Shown: positions 18,157 to 28,300, numbered from the stretch's first letter. The stretch is DNA of 64,000 bases from Nodosilinea sp. E11 (GCF_032813545.1 NZ_CP136520.1:3342001-3406000); one strand, 5' to 3'. Notes: generated from the sequence alone by a model not told the origin. Made by a program: numbers and translations.

Positions 18157-18561
18157 TTAGGGGCTGACCGGTCGAATGGGGCCGTTATAGAGAATTTGAA
18201 AAGTCCGGTCTGAGTTTACCAGCACCTCTGTTTCAAAGGAGAAGGTGGGGTTGCCGTTGATGTCTCGATCTTCGGGGCGAAAGCCTCGGAAGGTAAACAA
18301 CAGGGAACCATCCTCGTTGATCACCATGGGGGCATTTGCTGTGGGGCCATGCATGGCGGGTTCGGCCATGTAGTTCCCTAGCCCCCCGTTGGCGGTCTCG
18401 GCAGCGGCGCGGGCGATGTTTCTGCTGCGCATGAGGAAGATTTGGTCTACGGCACCCTGGGGTGGGGGACTGGCAGGGGCAGCGGGAGACTGGGCCGGGG
18501 CGCTGGTGGGGGAAAGGCTTACTACACCCAGGGCGAGGGCTAAGACTAACCAGTATCGCAT
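18157..18561 (-). CDS. secreted hypothetical protein
   Basis: 134 residues with a signal peptide (1-24, cut after APAQ), a Pro/Ala-rich linker and a small C-terminal domain with strand-rich segments (SLLFTFRGFRP, TFSFETEVLVNSDRTFQILYN). Probably periplasmic or outer-surface. I do not recognise the family. The gene stands alone and is convergent with the DUF2267 gene. Confidence 0.65.
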   Translation of the reverse strand: MRYWLVLALALGVVSLSPTSAPAQSPAAPASPPPQGAVDQIFLMRSRNIARAAAETANGGLGNYMAEPAMHGPTANAPMVINEDGSLLFTFRGFRPEDRDINGNPTFSFETEVLVNSDRTFQILYNGPIRPVSP

Positions 18562-18770
18562 GGCAAAATCTACTAAAGGACAGGACGATATCGCATAACT
18601 GTTTCTCTCAGTGGTGACTGCATCTCCGGGGCAGGGGCTGGGGTTAGTCGACCGCTAGAGAAATCGGTATGACGGCAGGTAAATCTGCCGCAGCACCCCA
18701 ACCAACTATAGCGATTCTGAGCAAAGAGAAAGGCAAGGGGTAGGCCAGTGGATTGCCAGTGCCCACCTAC

Positions 18771-19079
18771 CTACTCTCTCGGCAAAAACTTGACCAGGGC
18801 TTTCATGACTTCACCAGGGGCGAACTGCAAGGGCCTATCGGCGTTGGGGGCGCTGAGAAAGTCTGTCCACTCGAAGATTTCGGCAAAGCCGAGCTGGTGA
18901 AGGGCGACGACAATGGAACTGACGGACTGCTTGCTGCCAATGACGAGAATTTTGACGGGTTCGCGATCGGGGTGGGGGTAGCTGTGGAGTTTGAGGGTGA
19001 GTTCAAGGTGAATTGGCCCAGCAGATTCGGGGTTGAGGATGCGGGCACTGTAGCGGGCGGTAGGAGATTGATCTTGCAT
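18771..19079 (-). CDS. small soluble hypothetical protein
   Basis: 102 residues from the ATG at 19079; an in-frame GTG lies five codons earlier. The protein is strand-helix mixed (HLELTLKLHSYPHPDREPVKILVIGSKQSV) with no membrane helix. It is transcribed divergently from the XRE regulator at 19186, and operator-like repeats lie between, so it may be controlled by that regulator. No family recognised. Confidence 0.55.
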   Translation of the reverse strand: MQDQSPTARYSARILNPESAGPIHLELTLKLHSYPHPDREPVKILVIGSKQSVSSIVVALHQLGFAEIFEWTDFLSAPNADRPLQFAPGEVMKALVKFLPRE

Positions 19080-19084
19080 AATTC

Positions 19085-19147
19085 TGTCAACCACTAGGAC
19101 GTTAAAAAGCAGCCTATCTGCCTAGTGGTTGACTGTCAACCACTAGG
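19085..19147. promoter_or_regulatory. operator-like repeats between divergent genes
   Basis: TGTCAACCACTAGGA occurs at 19085-19099 and again at 19134-19148. The second copy pairs with CCTAGTGGTTGAC at 19121-19133 to form a near-perfect 27-bp palindrome. Placement between an XRE regulator gene and a divergent gene suggests binding sites for that regulator. Confidence 0.5.
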
Positions 19148-19185
19148 ATGTGTCTGGATGGGTAAAACTCTGAAACCATGAACGC

Positions 19186-19413
19186 ATGGGAAAAGCAGGC
19201 AAAGCGCTCAAGCAGGTTTTAGCGGATTACAGCATCAGCCAGTTTGCGCTGGCGGGGACTATGGATGTAGAGCGCAACAATGTCTACCGCTGGGCAAACG
19301 AGAAGCGCGATCCAACCGCTGAAACCGTTGTTGAAATTGTCAGAGCACTAAAATCTATGAACCCTGAAGCGGCTGAATTTTTTGTCAAGCTTTATCTAGG
19401 CGACGAAATTTGA
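19186..19413 (+). CDS. small XRE-type helix-turn-helix regulator
   Basis: 75 residues that are essentially one HTH_XRE domain: LKQVLADYSISQFALAGTMDVERNNVYRWANEKRDPTAETVVEIVRAL. Probably a DNA-binding repressor that acts on the palindromes just upstream. No partner domain. A REP-like palindrome lies 8 bp after its stop. Confidence 0.75.
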   Translation: MGKAGKALKQVLADYSISQFALAGTMDVERNNVYRWANEKRDPTAETVVEIVRALKSMNPEAAEFFVKLYLGDEI

Positions 19414-19420
19414 CCCGTAG

Positions 19421-19437
19421 GGTGGGCATTGCCCACC
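19421..19437. repeat. REP-like palindrome copy 4, upstream of RAYT
   Basis: GGTGGGCATTGCCCACC directly preceded by GTAG (19417-19420), the tetranucleotide recognised by RAYT proteins. It lies 56 bp before the RAYT pseudogene start, the classical REP-RAYT arrangement. Confidence 0.75.
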
Positions 19438-19492
19438 ATCCACCCTCGCAACTAACCAGGAACCCTAAACCCGTTCATTCCTGTCCATCCCC

Positions 19493-19950
19493 ATGCCCGA
19501 CTGTCGCCGCACCTACACCCCCAGCGGTGCCGTCTTTCTCCCCTGGTAACATTTAACCGCAGACCGATTTTTGCCAATCCAGAGAATGTGCAACGGTTGC
19601 GTTGTGTCACGGCTACCGTAAAAGCCGAAATGCCTTTTGACGTTACAGCGGCGGTGGTTTTGCCCGATCACCTTCATCTTTTGTGGACTCTGCTACCGGA
19701 TGACGGCAATTACTCGAAGCGGGTGGGGCGGTTGAAGGTGCTATTTACGCGATCGCTACGGGGTAGCGACGCATTACCCCAAGATGTTTGCCTACCGCGA
19801 CAGCGGCAGCGAGAAAGTGATGTGCGGCAACGACAATTTTGGGAGCACCAGGTCCGCGATGAGGCAGATTGGGTGGGGCACTTGAAATTTGCACTACAAT
19901 CTGATGAAGCATAGGTTGGTGAGGTGCCCACATGAGTGAGAGTTTTCGGT
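19493..19950 (+). pseudogene. REP-associated tyrosine transposase (RAYT), frameshifted
   Basis: Three frames together spell a RAYT (Y1 transposase, TnpA_REP) protein. Frame one starts at ATG 19493 with MPDCRRTYTPSGAVF and hits TAA near 19550. A second frame continues with VTFNRRPIFANPENVQRLR, the histidine pair VVLPDHLHLLWTL and KRVGRLKVLFTRSLRG, to about 19890. A third carries HYNLMKHRLVRCPHE and ends at TGA 19937, where family members have Trp. At least two indels and one stop have destroyed it. REP-like palindromes flank it at 19421 and 20048. Confidence 0.8.
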
Positions 19951-19951
19951 G

Positions 19952-20047
19952 ATTTGTGGGAAAGGGGGTGTGTGGGGAGGATTAGGGATGTGGGGATGTG
20001 GATTTTGTGGGGGAGGGATTGGATGTTGGGGAGTGAGGGATGTGTGG
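19952..20047 (+). other. G-rich, C-poor tract
   Basis: About 95 bases are almost devoid of C on the plus strand, with many GGG and GGGG runs spaced by AT-containing gaps (GTGGGGAGG, GTGGGGATGTGG, GTGGGGGAGGG). It follows the RAYT pseudogene. It could fold as G-quadruplex DNA or simply be eroded repeat sequence. Confidence 0.5.
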
Positions 20048-20060
20048 TAGGCAGTGCCTA
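20048..20060. repeat. short REP-like palindrome, downstream of RAYT
   Basis: TAGGCAGTGCCTA is a shortened relative of the GTGGGCANTGCCCAC palindrome and lies about 110 bp after the RAYT pseudogene. Confidence 0.45.
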
Positions 20061-20111
20061 TTTACAGAATTGGGTTCCTCCAACGCTCCATCGAAACTCT
20101 GCAACTATATT

Positions 20112-20326
20112 TTAGTGAAAGCCTTCAAATCTAAATTGTGTTGGCGTTCTGAAACTTTCACGGTGAACATCAAAATTGAATTTTTCAATTAACTCTTTCT
20201 CTCCACTATAACCATTATAAGTGATTTTTAATTCCCAGTTTTCCAATGAGAGTCCCTCCCAGTCATCGGGTAGTCTTTCGCCAGAAACATTAGCCGCAAT
20301 TGTAAGAAAAAGATATTCAAATTCTT
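20112..20326 (-). pseudogene. out-of-frame 3' extension of the membrane-protein gene
   Basis: On the minus strand an open frame without a start codon runs to TAA at 20112. It reads LEEFEYLFLTIAANVSGERL, then ITYNGYSGEKELIEKFNFDV and a final RFEGFH. It begins exactly where the upstream gene stops, one frame off. A one-base deletion near 20327 would explain it, so the original protein was probably about 275 residues long. Confidence 0.6.
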
Positions 20327-20914
20327 CTAAACATAAAGATTAATTTCTATTTCTCGATGGCTGGCTAGTTTTTCCTTGAAAATTTCACTCGTAGCAGCAG
20401 AGAGGAAGTCTTCATTTAAACTTTTAAATATTCTTGGATCTGATACAACCCGCCTTTCATTCCCATAGCCAATAACTTCTTGCAAAGAGATCTCCATTGA
20501 TTTGATTACTATTTTCTTGGTAGCAAAAATCTCGATTTCAACTTGAACCCCATAGTCTACATTTGGAATATAAGATCTTATTTTTCTCTTAAGAATTTTG
20601 ACTTGTATGTCATTGGCGACACTCAACATGCTCGATAGAGTATTACTTCTTAATTTTGTGTTTGGAAGCTCCCTCTCGAAAGATCGAAGATACAAGACAA
20701 AAGGAATTAAAAAACCAGTGATTATTGCAAACTGAGATTCGCCACTAGAATCAGAGGAAATCCACTTCCATGCAAAATAGGCTGTAGAAAGAGCAAGAAA
20801 AACTATCAGGAAATCATAAATTGCTTTTTTCTTGTTCTTTGTCAATTGACTGAAATGGGCTTTCACTTTTAAGTTTCCCTGGATACTTTTAGGATTTGAT
20901 GCTAAATACTCCAT
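20327..20914 (-). CDS. two-helix membrane protein, probably truncated by a frameshift
   Basis: 195 residues from ATG 20914 (a GTG lies five codons upstream). Two helices, IYDFLIVFLALSTAYFAWKWI and FAIITGFLIPFVLYL, are followed by a cytoplasmic strand-rich region. The start overlaps the end of the HNH nuclease gene by 13 bases, indicating translational coupling. The gene is much more AT-rich than its surroundings and avoids HIP1 sites, a sign of transfer. It stops at a point where another frame continues. I recognise no family; effector-like membrane proteins beside nucleases are common in defence loci. Confidence 0.6.
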   Translation of the reverse strand: MEYLASNPKSIQGNLKVKAHFSQLTKNKKKAIYDFLIVFLALSTAYFAWKWISSDSSGESQFAIITGFLIPFVLYLRSFERELPNTKLRSNTLSSMLSVANDIQVKILKRKIRSYIPNVDYGVQVEIEIFATKKIVIKSMEISLQEVIGYGNERRVVSDPRIFKSLNEDFLSAATSEIFKEKLASHREIEINLYV

Positions 20915-21852
20915 CTCTTTCGATGCCACCTCAACCCCTCTAAGCTTGGGATGAATCTTTCCTTCCTCGGTAAATCAATCCACTCTCCCTTAAATGTCAT
21001 CATTCCTCGGCTCTCTGCCGCAGCCTCCTCCGTGAATCGATCCCATGGAACCAAAATGCGGTAATTATCATCGATCCCAAACCAGCCGTGGTCGAAAGCC
21101 CAGTGGTGGTTTTTGCAGAGGGCGATGCCATTTACAAACCGATCATCCCGAAACTCAGAGAATGGTTGAATGTGTGCCCCATCTACCATATTCACCCCAT
21201 CCCAACCCACCACTCGCACCTTGCAAAACGCACAACGTTGGTCATACAGCTTCACCACATTGCGGCGGAAGGCGGCATTACGGACAAAGATCCGGTCTTC
21301 ATCCCGTAAGTCTTCGACGTTGTAGGTTGCCCCGCCCGAGTCAAATAGCGATCGCTGCACCGCCTCAAACTCGTCATACTTAAACGCCTCCGCAATCTCC
21401 CCACCCCGATCTGTAAACCATGCCTGGATCAAAATCGTGGTTAGCTCCGTGCGGCTCTGGGGGTTTTGCAGCAGGGCAAACAGTTCCCCATCCAGGTAGG
21501 CATACTTCACCGCCGATCGCAGCGCTGGCAGCGATCGAATCTTCACCTTCGCCTGTATCGCCGCCTCAAAGCCGGGGTTCGGCATCAGATGCCAAAACTT
21601 ATCCCCCGTCAGGTGAAAAAACGGCAGCGCAATAGTCGAGTGGTGATCGCTAGCCACAAACTGGTGCCAAAACTTGAGAAAATTTGCCGTCAGCTCCGGC
21701 GACAGGTAGATCTCATTGCGGCTAAGTAACCCCTTCTCAAACAGATCTAGCACCGTCAGCAGCAAGATCGGCTTGTGGGGAGCCGTGCCCCGAGCCTTGT
21801 CAACCCGCAGGTTGGCAAACTTCTTGGCATAATAGGTCAAATCTTTGGTCAA
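20902..21852 (-). CDS. HNH endonuclease with N-terminal sulfur-binding-like (SBD) domain
   Basis: 316 residues. The N-terminal third has the pattern of phosphorothioate-DNA-binding domains attached to HNH nucleases: APHKPILLLTVLDLFEKG, IYLSPELTANFLKFW and LPFFHLTGDKFWHL. The C-terminal HNH_2 domain has CAFCKVRV, DGAHIQPFSEFRDDRFVNGI and ALCKNHHWAFDHGWFGID. Such proteins are type IV-like restriction enzymes. The likely start is TTG at 21852, because a stop precedes it; an ATG at about 21880 is out of frame and may mark a lost start. It is coupled to the membrane protein downstream. Confidence 0.72.
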   Translation of the reverse strand: MTKDLTYYAKKFANLRVDKARGTAPHKPILLLTVLDLFEKGLLSRNEIYLSPELTANFLKFWHQFVASDHHSTIALPFFHLTGDKFWHLMPNPGFEAAIQAKVKIRSLPALRSAVKYAYLDGELFALLQNPQSRTELTTILIQAWFTDRGGEIAEAFKYDEFEAVQRSLFDSGGATYNVEDLRDEDRIFVRNAAFRRNVVKLYDQRCAFCKVRVVGWDGVNMVDGAHIQPFSEFRDDRFVNGIALCKNHHWAFDHGWFGIDDNYRILVPWDRFTEEAAAESRGMMTFKGEWIDLPRKERFIPSLEGLRWHRKRWSI

Positions 21853-21869
21853 AATCGGTGGCTTTGGGG

Positions 21870-22055
21870 TCAGGCATCGTCGGGCCTGGCTCCAGTCATA
21901 GCGCAGGCATCCCTAAAGTACTCCAGCAGGTCTTAAAATTCATCAGTTCTTGCACTTTCCTGATCTTGGTCGAGCAAAACATCGAACAGGTCTTCATCCA
22001 CGCAGGCGTAGGCGATCGCCCAAGGCTCATGCTCTTGTTGCTGGTTTAGAGCGAG
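21870..22055 (-). pseudogene. remnant of a small acidic protein gene
   Basis: One minus-strand frame with protein-like composition reads EHEPWAIAYACVDEDLFDVL, then a TAA in place of a probable CAA, then DLLEYFRDACAMTG and a TGA at 21870. No start codon is found because a TAA precedes it at 22056. It lies directly upstream of the HNH gene and may once have belonged to the same operon. Confidence 0.35.
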
Positions 22056-22120
22056 TTAGGAGAATGAGTGAGCGCCCAGACCCTAGACTAGAGGCTCAGT
22101 AATTGGCAAACCGAGTCTAA

Positions 22121-22903
<783 letters not shown>

Positions 22904-22930
22904 CAAAACTTTGAACGCTTCAACCTCATG

Positions 22931-23006
22931 GGATCCCCCTAAATCCCCTTAGAAAAGGGGGCTTTAATTCCGGTTCCCCCCTTTTTAAGGGGGACCAGGG
23001 GGGATC
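22931..23006. repeat. inverted-repeat element GGATCCCCCT...AGGGGGGATCC
   Basis: The outer arms GGATCCCCCTAAATCCCC and GGACCAGGGGGGATCC and the inner runs AAAAGGGGG and CCCCCTTTTTAAGGGGG make a 76-bp structure downstream of the SDR-like gene. It is a common type of intergenic repeat in cyanobacteria; a damaged copy is at 4961-5030. Confidence 0.6.
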
Positions 23007-23175
23007 CTCAAGGACTACCGCATAGATGCTATAAGGTGTGCTGTGGCGAAGCCCAACGCACCTTAGGTCTGGGCTTGGTGCGTCACGCCGGGCGATGACG
23101 CACCCTACGATAAATGTCACTAAAATAAGCTGAAATCAACCCTCCCCAATCGCCGAAAGCATTAATTTGCCCTAG

Positions 23176-23192
23176 GGTGGGCACTGCCCACC
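23176..23192. repeat. REP-like palindrome copy 5
   Basis: GGTGGGCACTGCCCACC preceded by CTAG instead of GTAG. It is in the gap between the convergent SDR-like and VWA genes. Confidence 0.6.
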
Positions 23193-23236
23193 CACCTTAT
23201 TTCAGTGACATTCCACCCCACGATAATCAAAGCGTT

Positions 23237-24511
23237 CTATTTAGAATCCATCGATCGCCGGGGCTTAGATTTGCCCGATCGCGACAGGTTAAACGACTGC
23301 GAAAACGCCTTCTTGCGGGCGCTGGTCACATTACCGCTCTGGTAGTCAGCTTCTAAATCTTCCAGAATAGATTGCTCTTCTAGCAGCGCCTCACTGGGTG
23401 CCATCGCGGCCATCTCCATCCGAGCATTGGCTAGGGACATACTAGCGGCAGCATAGTCGCCCCGGTCGGAGTACATGACCGCTTCGCGACGGGCGCGAGC
23501 CGCCATCAGCAGAGCTACCTGCTCTTGCACCGCTGGGTTGGCCGGGAAATCGCTGAACTGCTCGGGGCTCACCAGGGGTAGTTCCAGCCCCGCCCGCAGC
23601 ACCTGCCGACCGGGCTGTTCCGCGTCATCCCAGGCGAGGCGCACCTGCATCAGTTCGCTGCTTTGGCTCAATGCGGGCACCTGCAAACGCACCACCACCT
23701 GAATGGGCGCACCCACCATCAGGTTGGGCAGTTTGTAACGCCGGGTGTCGGTTTGCTCAAAGTCATTCAGTACGTCCATGACCGTGACGCCATTGTTCGG
23801 CTTAATGCCGAGGCTGACCCGCTGGCCCAGAGTAGCGGCTAGACCCGACAGCTCGGTTTCAAAAATCGTCGGCAACTGCTCGGCAGACTCGATGTGGAAA
23901 AAGTTGCCGTCGCCGCTGCGGGCCATTGCCGCCAGCAAGTCTTCGCTGTAGTCGTCGCCAATGCCCAGGGTGGTAGTGCTGACACCGTGCTGGGCCAAAC
24001 CGTGGACATCGCTGGCGATCGCATCTGGTCTAGTCTCCCCCACATTGGCCAGTCCGTCAGAGAGCACAATCACCCGGTTGAGCTGGGCGGGGTTGAGGTA
24101 CTGGCTCACCTGCACCCCACCTTCGACCCAGCCCGCGTGGAGCGCAGTCGAGCCCCGCGAGTGGACATGGCGCAGCTTCTCTAGCAGGGTGTTTTTGTCG
24201 GTAGCTAGGGTGCTGGGCACTAGGGTTTCAATGCGATCGTCGAAGAGGACGATGCTGATGCGATCGCAGGGCAGCAAATTCTCCACGGCAAAGCGGGCGG
24301 CCTCGCGGGCGTAGTGCATCTTTTTCCCCTGCATAGAGCCAGAGCGATCGATCGCCAGGCTGAGGTTGAGGGGTACGCGATCGGCCTTGAGGGTGACGGC
24401 TGGGGGCGTGATTCGCACCAGCACATCAAGGGTCATGGGCTGCTGGGTGACGATCGCCCCGTGGAGCGGAATCAATTCGACGGTGGGGAGAGCGGGTTTA
24501 GGTTGGGTCAT
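23237..24511 (-). CDS. von Willebrand factor A domain protein
   Basis: 424 residues. The VWA domain occupies about 45-225, with the metal-ion site DRSGSM at 55-60, a downstream Thr in RGSTALHAG and Asp in VLSDGLANVG. The rest is strand-rich (PIQVVVRLQVPA) then helical with a basic C-terminus. VWA proteins of this sort bind protein partners through a metal ion. The start overlaps the MerR gene by four bases (ATGA), so the two proteins are made together and may act together. Confidence 0.88.
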   Translation of the reverse strand: MTQPKPALPTVELIPLHGAIVTQQPMTLDVLVRITPPAVTLKADRVPLNLSLAIDRSGSMQGKKMHYAREAARFAVENLLPCDRISIVLFDDRIETLVPSTLATDKNTLLEKLRHVHSRGSTALHAGWVEGGVQVSQYLNPAQLNRVIVLSDGLANVGETRPDAIASDVHGLAQHGVSTTTLGIGDDYSEDLLAAMARSGDGNFFHIESAEQLPTIFETELSGLAATLGQRVSLGIKPNNGVTVMDVLNDFEQTDTRRYKLPNLMVGAPIQVVVRLQVPALSQSSELMQVRLAWDDAEQPGRQVLRAGLELPLVSPEQFSDFPANPAVQEQVALLMAARARREAVMYSDRGDYAAASMSLANARMEMAAMAPSEALLEEQSILEDLEADYQSGNVTSARKKAFSQSFNLSRSGKSKPRRSMDSK

Positions 24512-25191
24512 GGTGGCCTCTGGGTGGATTTAAGGTGGGTGAGATGGTCGGCAATCAGCTGGAGCAGACTGTCCCGCTCGTGGGCGGTGGCAGGTGCCAC
24601 AAAGTCTTGGCGGACATGAAGTTCTAGACCGTCGAGAATCTCTAGACGAGTCCAGGCTTGGGGGGGAGATGCGGGTGGGGCAGTGGGGGCCGGTGCCGCC
24701 AGGGGAGCCTGAAAAGCTCGACTGGCAGTGCGCTTGGGCGATTGGTCTGATGGTGAGGATTCCCTGCGTTGGCCTTTGGCCGGGCCTTGCCCATCGCGAA
24801 TTTGAGCTAAAAACGCCAGCGCCGGGTTTGCCGCCTCCACCGTCAGCTGCACGCCGCCTTGCAGAATGTCTTCCAACGCCGTATCCGCCTGACCGCCAAT
24901 CAGGCTGCCGATGGAGCTAGCGCTGTAGCCTTCCGCCAGCAGACGGCGCAGCACCAGCAATTGCAGTAGATGCCGGTAGGTGTATCGGGCTTCGCGCCCC
25001 TGCTTAAGGGGCTTGTCTAACCATCCCTGAGTGGTGTAATAGCGCACCAGCCGAGGATTCACCGGTTCTTGCCCGCGATTTCCAGAACTCTGGTCGGGCA
25101 AAAACTGGGGCAGCAGGTCGTTGGTCACCTCAACGAAGCGATCTAAGACCATCTCGGGCTGTTGCTGGGCAATCTGTTGCAACATGCTCAT
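24508..25191 (-). CDS. MerR-like helix-turn-helix regulator
   Basis: 227 residues. A MerR-type winged helix lies at about 40-105: VNPRLVRYYTTQGWLDKPLK, then EARYTYRHLLQLLVLRRLLA. A Pro/Ala-rich linker and a C-terminal segment of about 50 residues follow (RLEILDGLELHVRQDFV). It lacks the metal-binding cysteines of MerR proper. It heads the operon with the VWA gene. The promoter at 25198-25227 would give a message that begins at the start codon. Confidence 0.78.
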   Translation of the reverse strand: MSMLQQIAQQQPEMVLDRFVEVTNDLLPQFLPDQSSGNRGQEPVNPRLVRYYTTQGWLDKPLKQGREARYTYRHLLQLLVLRRLLAEGYSASSIGSLIGGQADTALEDILQGGVQLTVEAANPALAFLAQIRDGQGPAKGQRRESSPSDQSPKRTASRAFQAPLAAPAPTAPPASPPQAWTRLEILDGLELHVRQDFVAPATAHERDSLLQLIADHLTHLKSTQRPP

Positions 25192-25197
25192 AGGCCC

Positions 25198-25227
25198 ATA
25201 ATAGACACTTGCAAATTAAACTGTCAA
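25198..25227 (-). promoter_or_regulatory. sigma-70-type promoter of the merR-like/VWA operon
   Basis: On the minus strand, TTGACA (25222-25227), an 18-bp spacer and TATTAT (25198-25203) match the consensus well. The -10 box ends seven bases before the ATG at 25191, so the transcript is expected to be leaderless. The long spacer is typical of promoters controlled by MerR proteins. Confidence 0.7.
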
Positions 25228-25236
25228 TGACGCATT

Positions 25237-25330
25237 TTGCTGTCACTGTCTTTGGTAGCTACGACATCCCCTGTCGTTCTGATCACTGGTTGTTCGTCGA
25301 TGGCCCGACTTCGAACCCCGTCCAACGTGG
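25237..25330 (+). pseudogene. possible SDR gene 5' remnant
   Basis: A plus-strand frame includes SPVVLITGCSS, the start of the SDR glycine motif, but it continues with MARLRTPS and not with GIG, and the frame ends after 68 codons while overlapping the next gene on the other strand. Probably a fragment. Confidence 0.25.
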
Positions 25331-25396
25331 TTGAATACGCCCTCGATGGCCGTATCGAAGGAATGGGTGCTCGGGCCACAGGGCGAGTGTATACGG

Positions 25397-28300
25397 TCAA
25401 CTTTGCTCTCGATTCACCAAGGCAGCGAGATCTAGAATGGTGATCTCCTCCTGCTCAGGGCGGTTAAGGCTAGTGGCAGAAACTGGAGCGGCAGTAGTCA
25501 TAATCTTGGTGCGGCTCTGCGATCGCCAAAAGCTATAACGCAGCAAAGGGAATGAAGCCACCCGTTTCGCCAGTGCCCAGAAAAAAAGATAGCTGGTCAG
25601 CAATCGCCTAAACGATCCATACCGCGATTCACGCAGAGTTTCAATTAAATTTGTTGTCAGGGGAGGTTGTTCACTGTCTTCACAGGCCTGTTGAGTAGGA
25701 CTGGGCAGTAAGATAACCCTAGCAAATCCTTGATCTGCAAGCATTGGATTGGTGCCCACCGCGATTACCTCAGGGCCGGTGCGCAAATGTTGAATACCAT
25801 TAGCCTGTCGAGCCGTCATCAGCACAGATTTCTCTTCATTCGCCTGTTTTTCACTGCAACGGCCATCTGGAAACCCAAAGAACAGCAAAGTGCCGCGCAC
25901 CACTTGATGGCCAAACTGGTGGACTAAATGGTCTTGAGGATTGGCCCCGTGAATTTCTAACGAGGTGATACCGTAACTCAGGGAAAACAGCTTACTCACG
26001 TAAATTCTCAGGGTTTGCTGCACCCAGGGCACATCGCCAATTACCAGGGTCCGTTTTCCGGTGCGAGCTAATAACTGACGTCGCTGTAGTAGCCTCAGCC
26101 CCAGGGTCCATAACCAAGGGCCAAAAATATAAATGCCGATGTCTATCAGGACGCAATCAGTTAATAAACTCTTACTCAACAGAGTGGTCGCTGGCAAATT
26201 GCATAACATCAACGTCCCCTTCATCAGGGTTTGGGCTAGGGGAATACTGTAGCCAAAGGGAATCAGCCAACCTACTGTAATCACAATGTAAAGGGCATGG
26301 ATGCCCCAGGCCAGCGGGGTTTCAGTGATGTGAAGGGACCATCGCTGCCCACCCTCAATGATTTGGCGATGCAAACGCGTGGGCTGCGCTTCGCCCGAGG
26401 TATTGGCACCTAGAATATCTACCGCACCTTGCAGAAAAAACTCATCTTCCATTCCTTGCAGTACTAGCAAACCTTCTGGCGATAGCGTCATGCCCAAGGG
26501 GCGCTGGTCCGGGAAGGCGATTTGCATTTGGCGAGTCAGGTAAAACAGCAACTCGGTTAAGGTTTGGTGAGTCGCAGCCACTGAGGCGGTTGCGGGTTCG
26601 GCTAGACGGCGACCGCTTTTGTTGGTAAACATACGCCTGCTAAACGGTTCTCCTGAATACACCGGACGCGCCAGAGAAGATCCGATAAAACTGGTAGGTT
26701 CCCCAGTGAGGACAAAAAACTCGCGAATAACTCCCTGTCGCACCAGTAGATCACTGGTGTGGAGCACCTGCAAGGTGGAGAACGTTTGCCCCGACTGGCT
26801 AATGGCAAAAACAATAGATTGCTTGGCCAGTCCTAGACTATCGAAGTCGTGCTGCAGCTGTTGTAACACTAGGTTCGATGAGAGGGTCTTAATTGACAAC
26901 AGGGGAAAAATACTTTTCAAATCTTTGGCGAATCGTTCCCCCAACCAGAGACTATTTTCAACGCCGGTAATGAGAATATCTACATGACGTGACTCCGCTA
27001 GTGCAGGGTCTAAATCAAAGAATTTGAGTTTGCCTTGCTTTTCAGATAAATATCGAGCCTTGGGAATCAGTAAACTCAATAGATACTCAGCACTTTGACG
27101 ATTCCAAGACGTCGGGTCAACCCAAGTCTCCCGAATGGTTTGCAAAATAAAGGGAATGTCTAATAAATCTTTCTCTATGGGATCCATCCCCGGTGTGGTC
27201 AGTTTTGGAATCCGCTGCAAGTCAGGGGATTGCCTGTAGAAGAATCGTCGATCAATAATCTCACTTTCCTGAAGCTCGCGCTTTTCCGTCATTGAGAAAA
27301 TTTCAAGGTGCGTTGGAGATAAAACTGCAATTTCTCCTGTATTTTGGTTTAAATCTAAGCGATAAGTCTTTGGCTTGTGAAGCAAGACCGCATCCACTGC
27401 CGAAGGCTCAGAGGCATAAATGGAATATTGCTGCTGAGGGTCGACACCAATCGTTATTGGCTGTCCCAAACTACTTAAGACCAGCTTGTCAGGGGTTAAC
27501 GTTGACACCGTGACGAGGCCAAAGCTGCCTCGTGCTCGCAACATAAAAAATTGAGTAGCTCGATATAGGTCGTTGTATAAAAAGCCCTCTAGGGTGGCTT
27601 GTACAAAGAGGCAGAGCTTACATTGATCGATACTGGCTAGTTGGTTGTCCTGCTGCAGATGGTGAATCATCAGCTGCTGCAGTTGGTAAAGACTGTGGGA
27701 AGTCGTGAGTTCTTTGGCTGCGGGAAGGTAGTTAAGATGTTCTACAAAGGCGGCTTCGCAGAGCTGAGCCCAGCGTTCGAGTTGGTCGCCAGCCGGGGCT
27801 GTATGGGGTGCATCCTTAGTCAATTCAGCCCCTCCAAAGGCATCGTCCACAGAGGAGGCAATCATCAGTTGATAGGCCAACCGCACCGAAGGCAACCACA
27901 TGCCCTGGGTAATGAGCAGATCCATCATCCCGGCAATCTTTGGAGAATCGCCGACGGTTTGGTTAGGTACCTGTAACACCCGCTCTAGCCACAACCCTAA
28001 GGTTCGGTAATCAACTAATCGGCCGAAGAGTTGCCAAGCATCGAAGTCACCGTTGTGGGTAATCCGGTGATTCACATTCTGGAGCTTGGCGGTATATTTA
28101 TCATTTTCGATCTGCCAAACTTTTTCGAGGCGATCTGGGCTCCATTCGTGCCAATGCGTTTCTAAGACAGAAGGAGGACCACTGGTACCAAAGCGGTAGT
28201 GCCAAACACCAGTAATGGCATTGTATCGAGGACGATATCCGGCTCGCCAGGCCCGATCGCGAGTGCCATGAAAGACCTTTTCTAAAGATTGAGTTAAGTT

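Noticed and set aside
20902..21852. Homing endonuclease/intron role for the HNH gene
   Set aside because: It is a stand-alone gene with an N-terminal recognition-type domain and no intron or split host gene around it.
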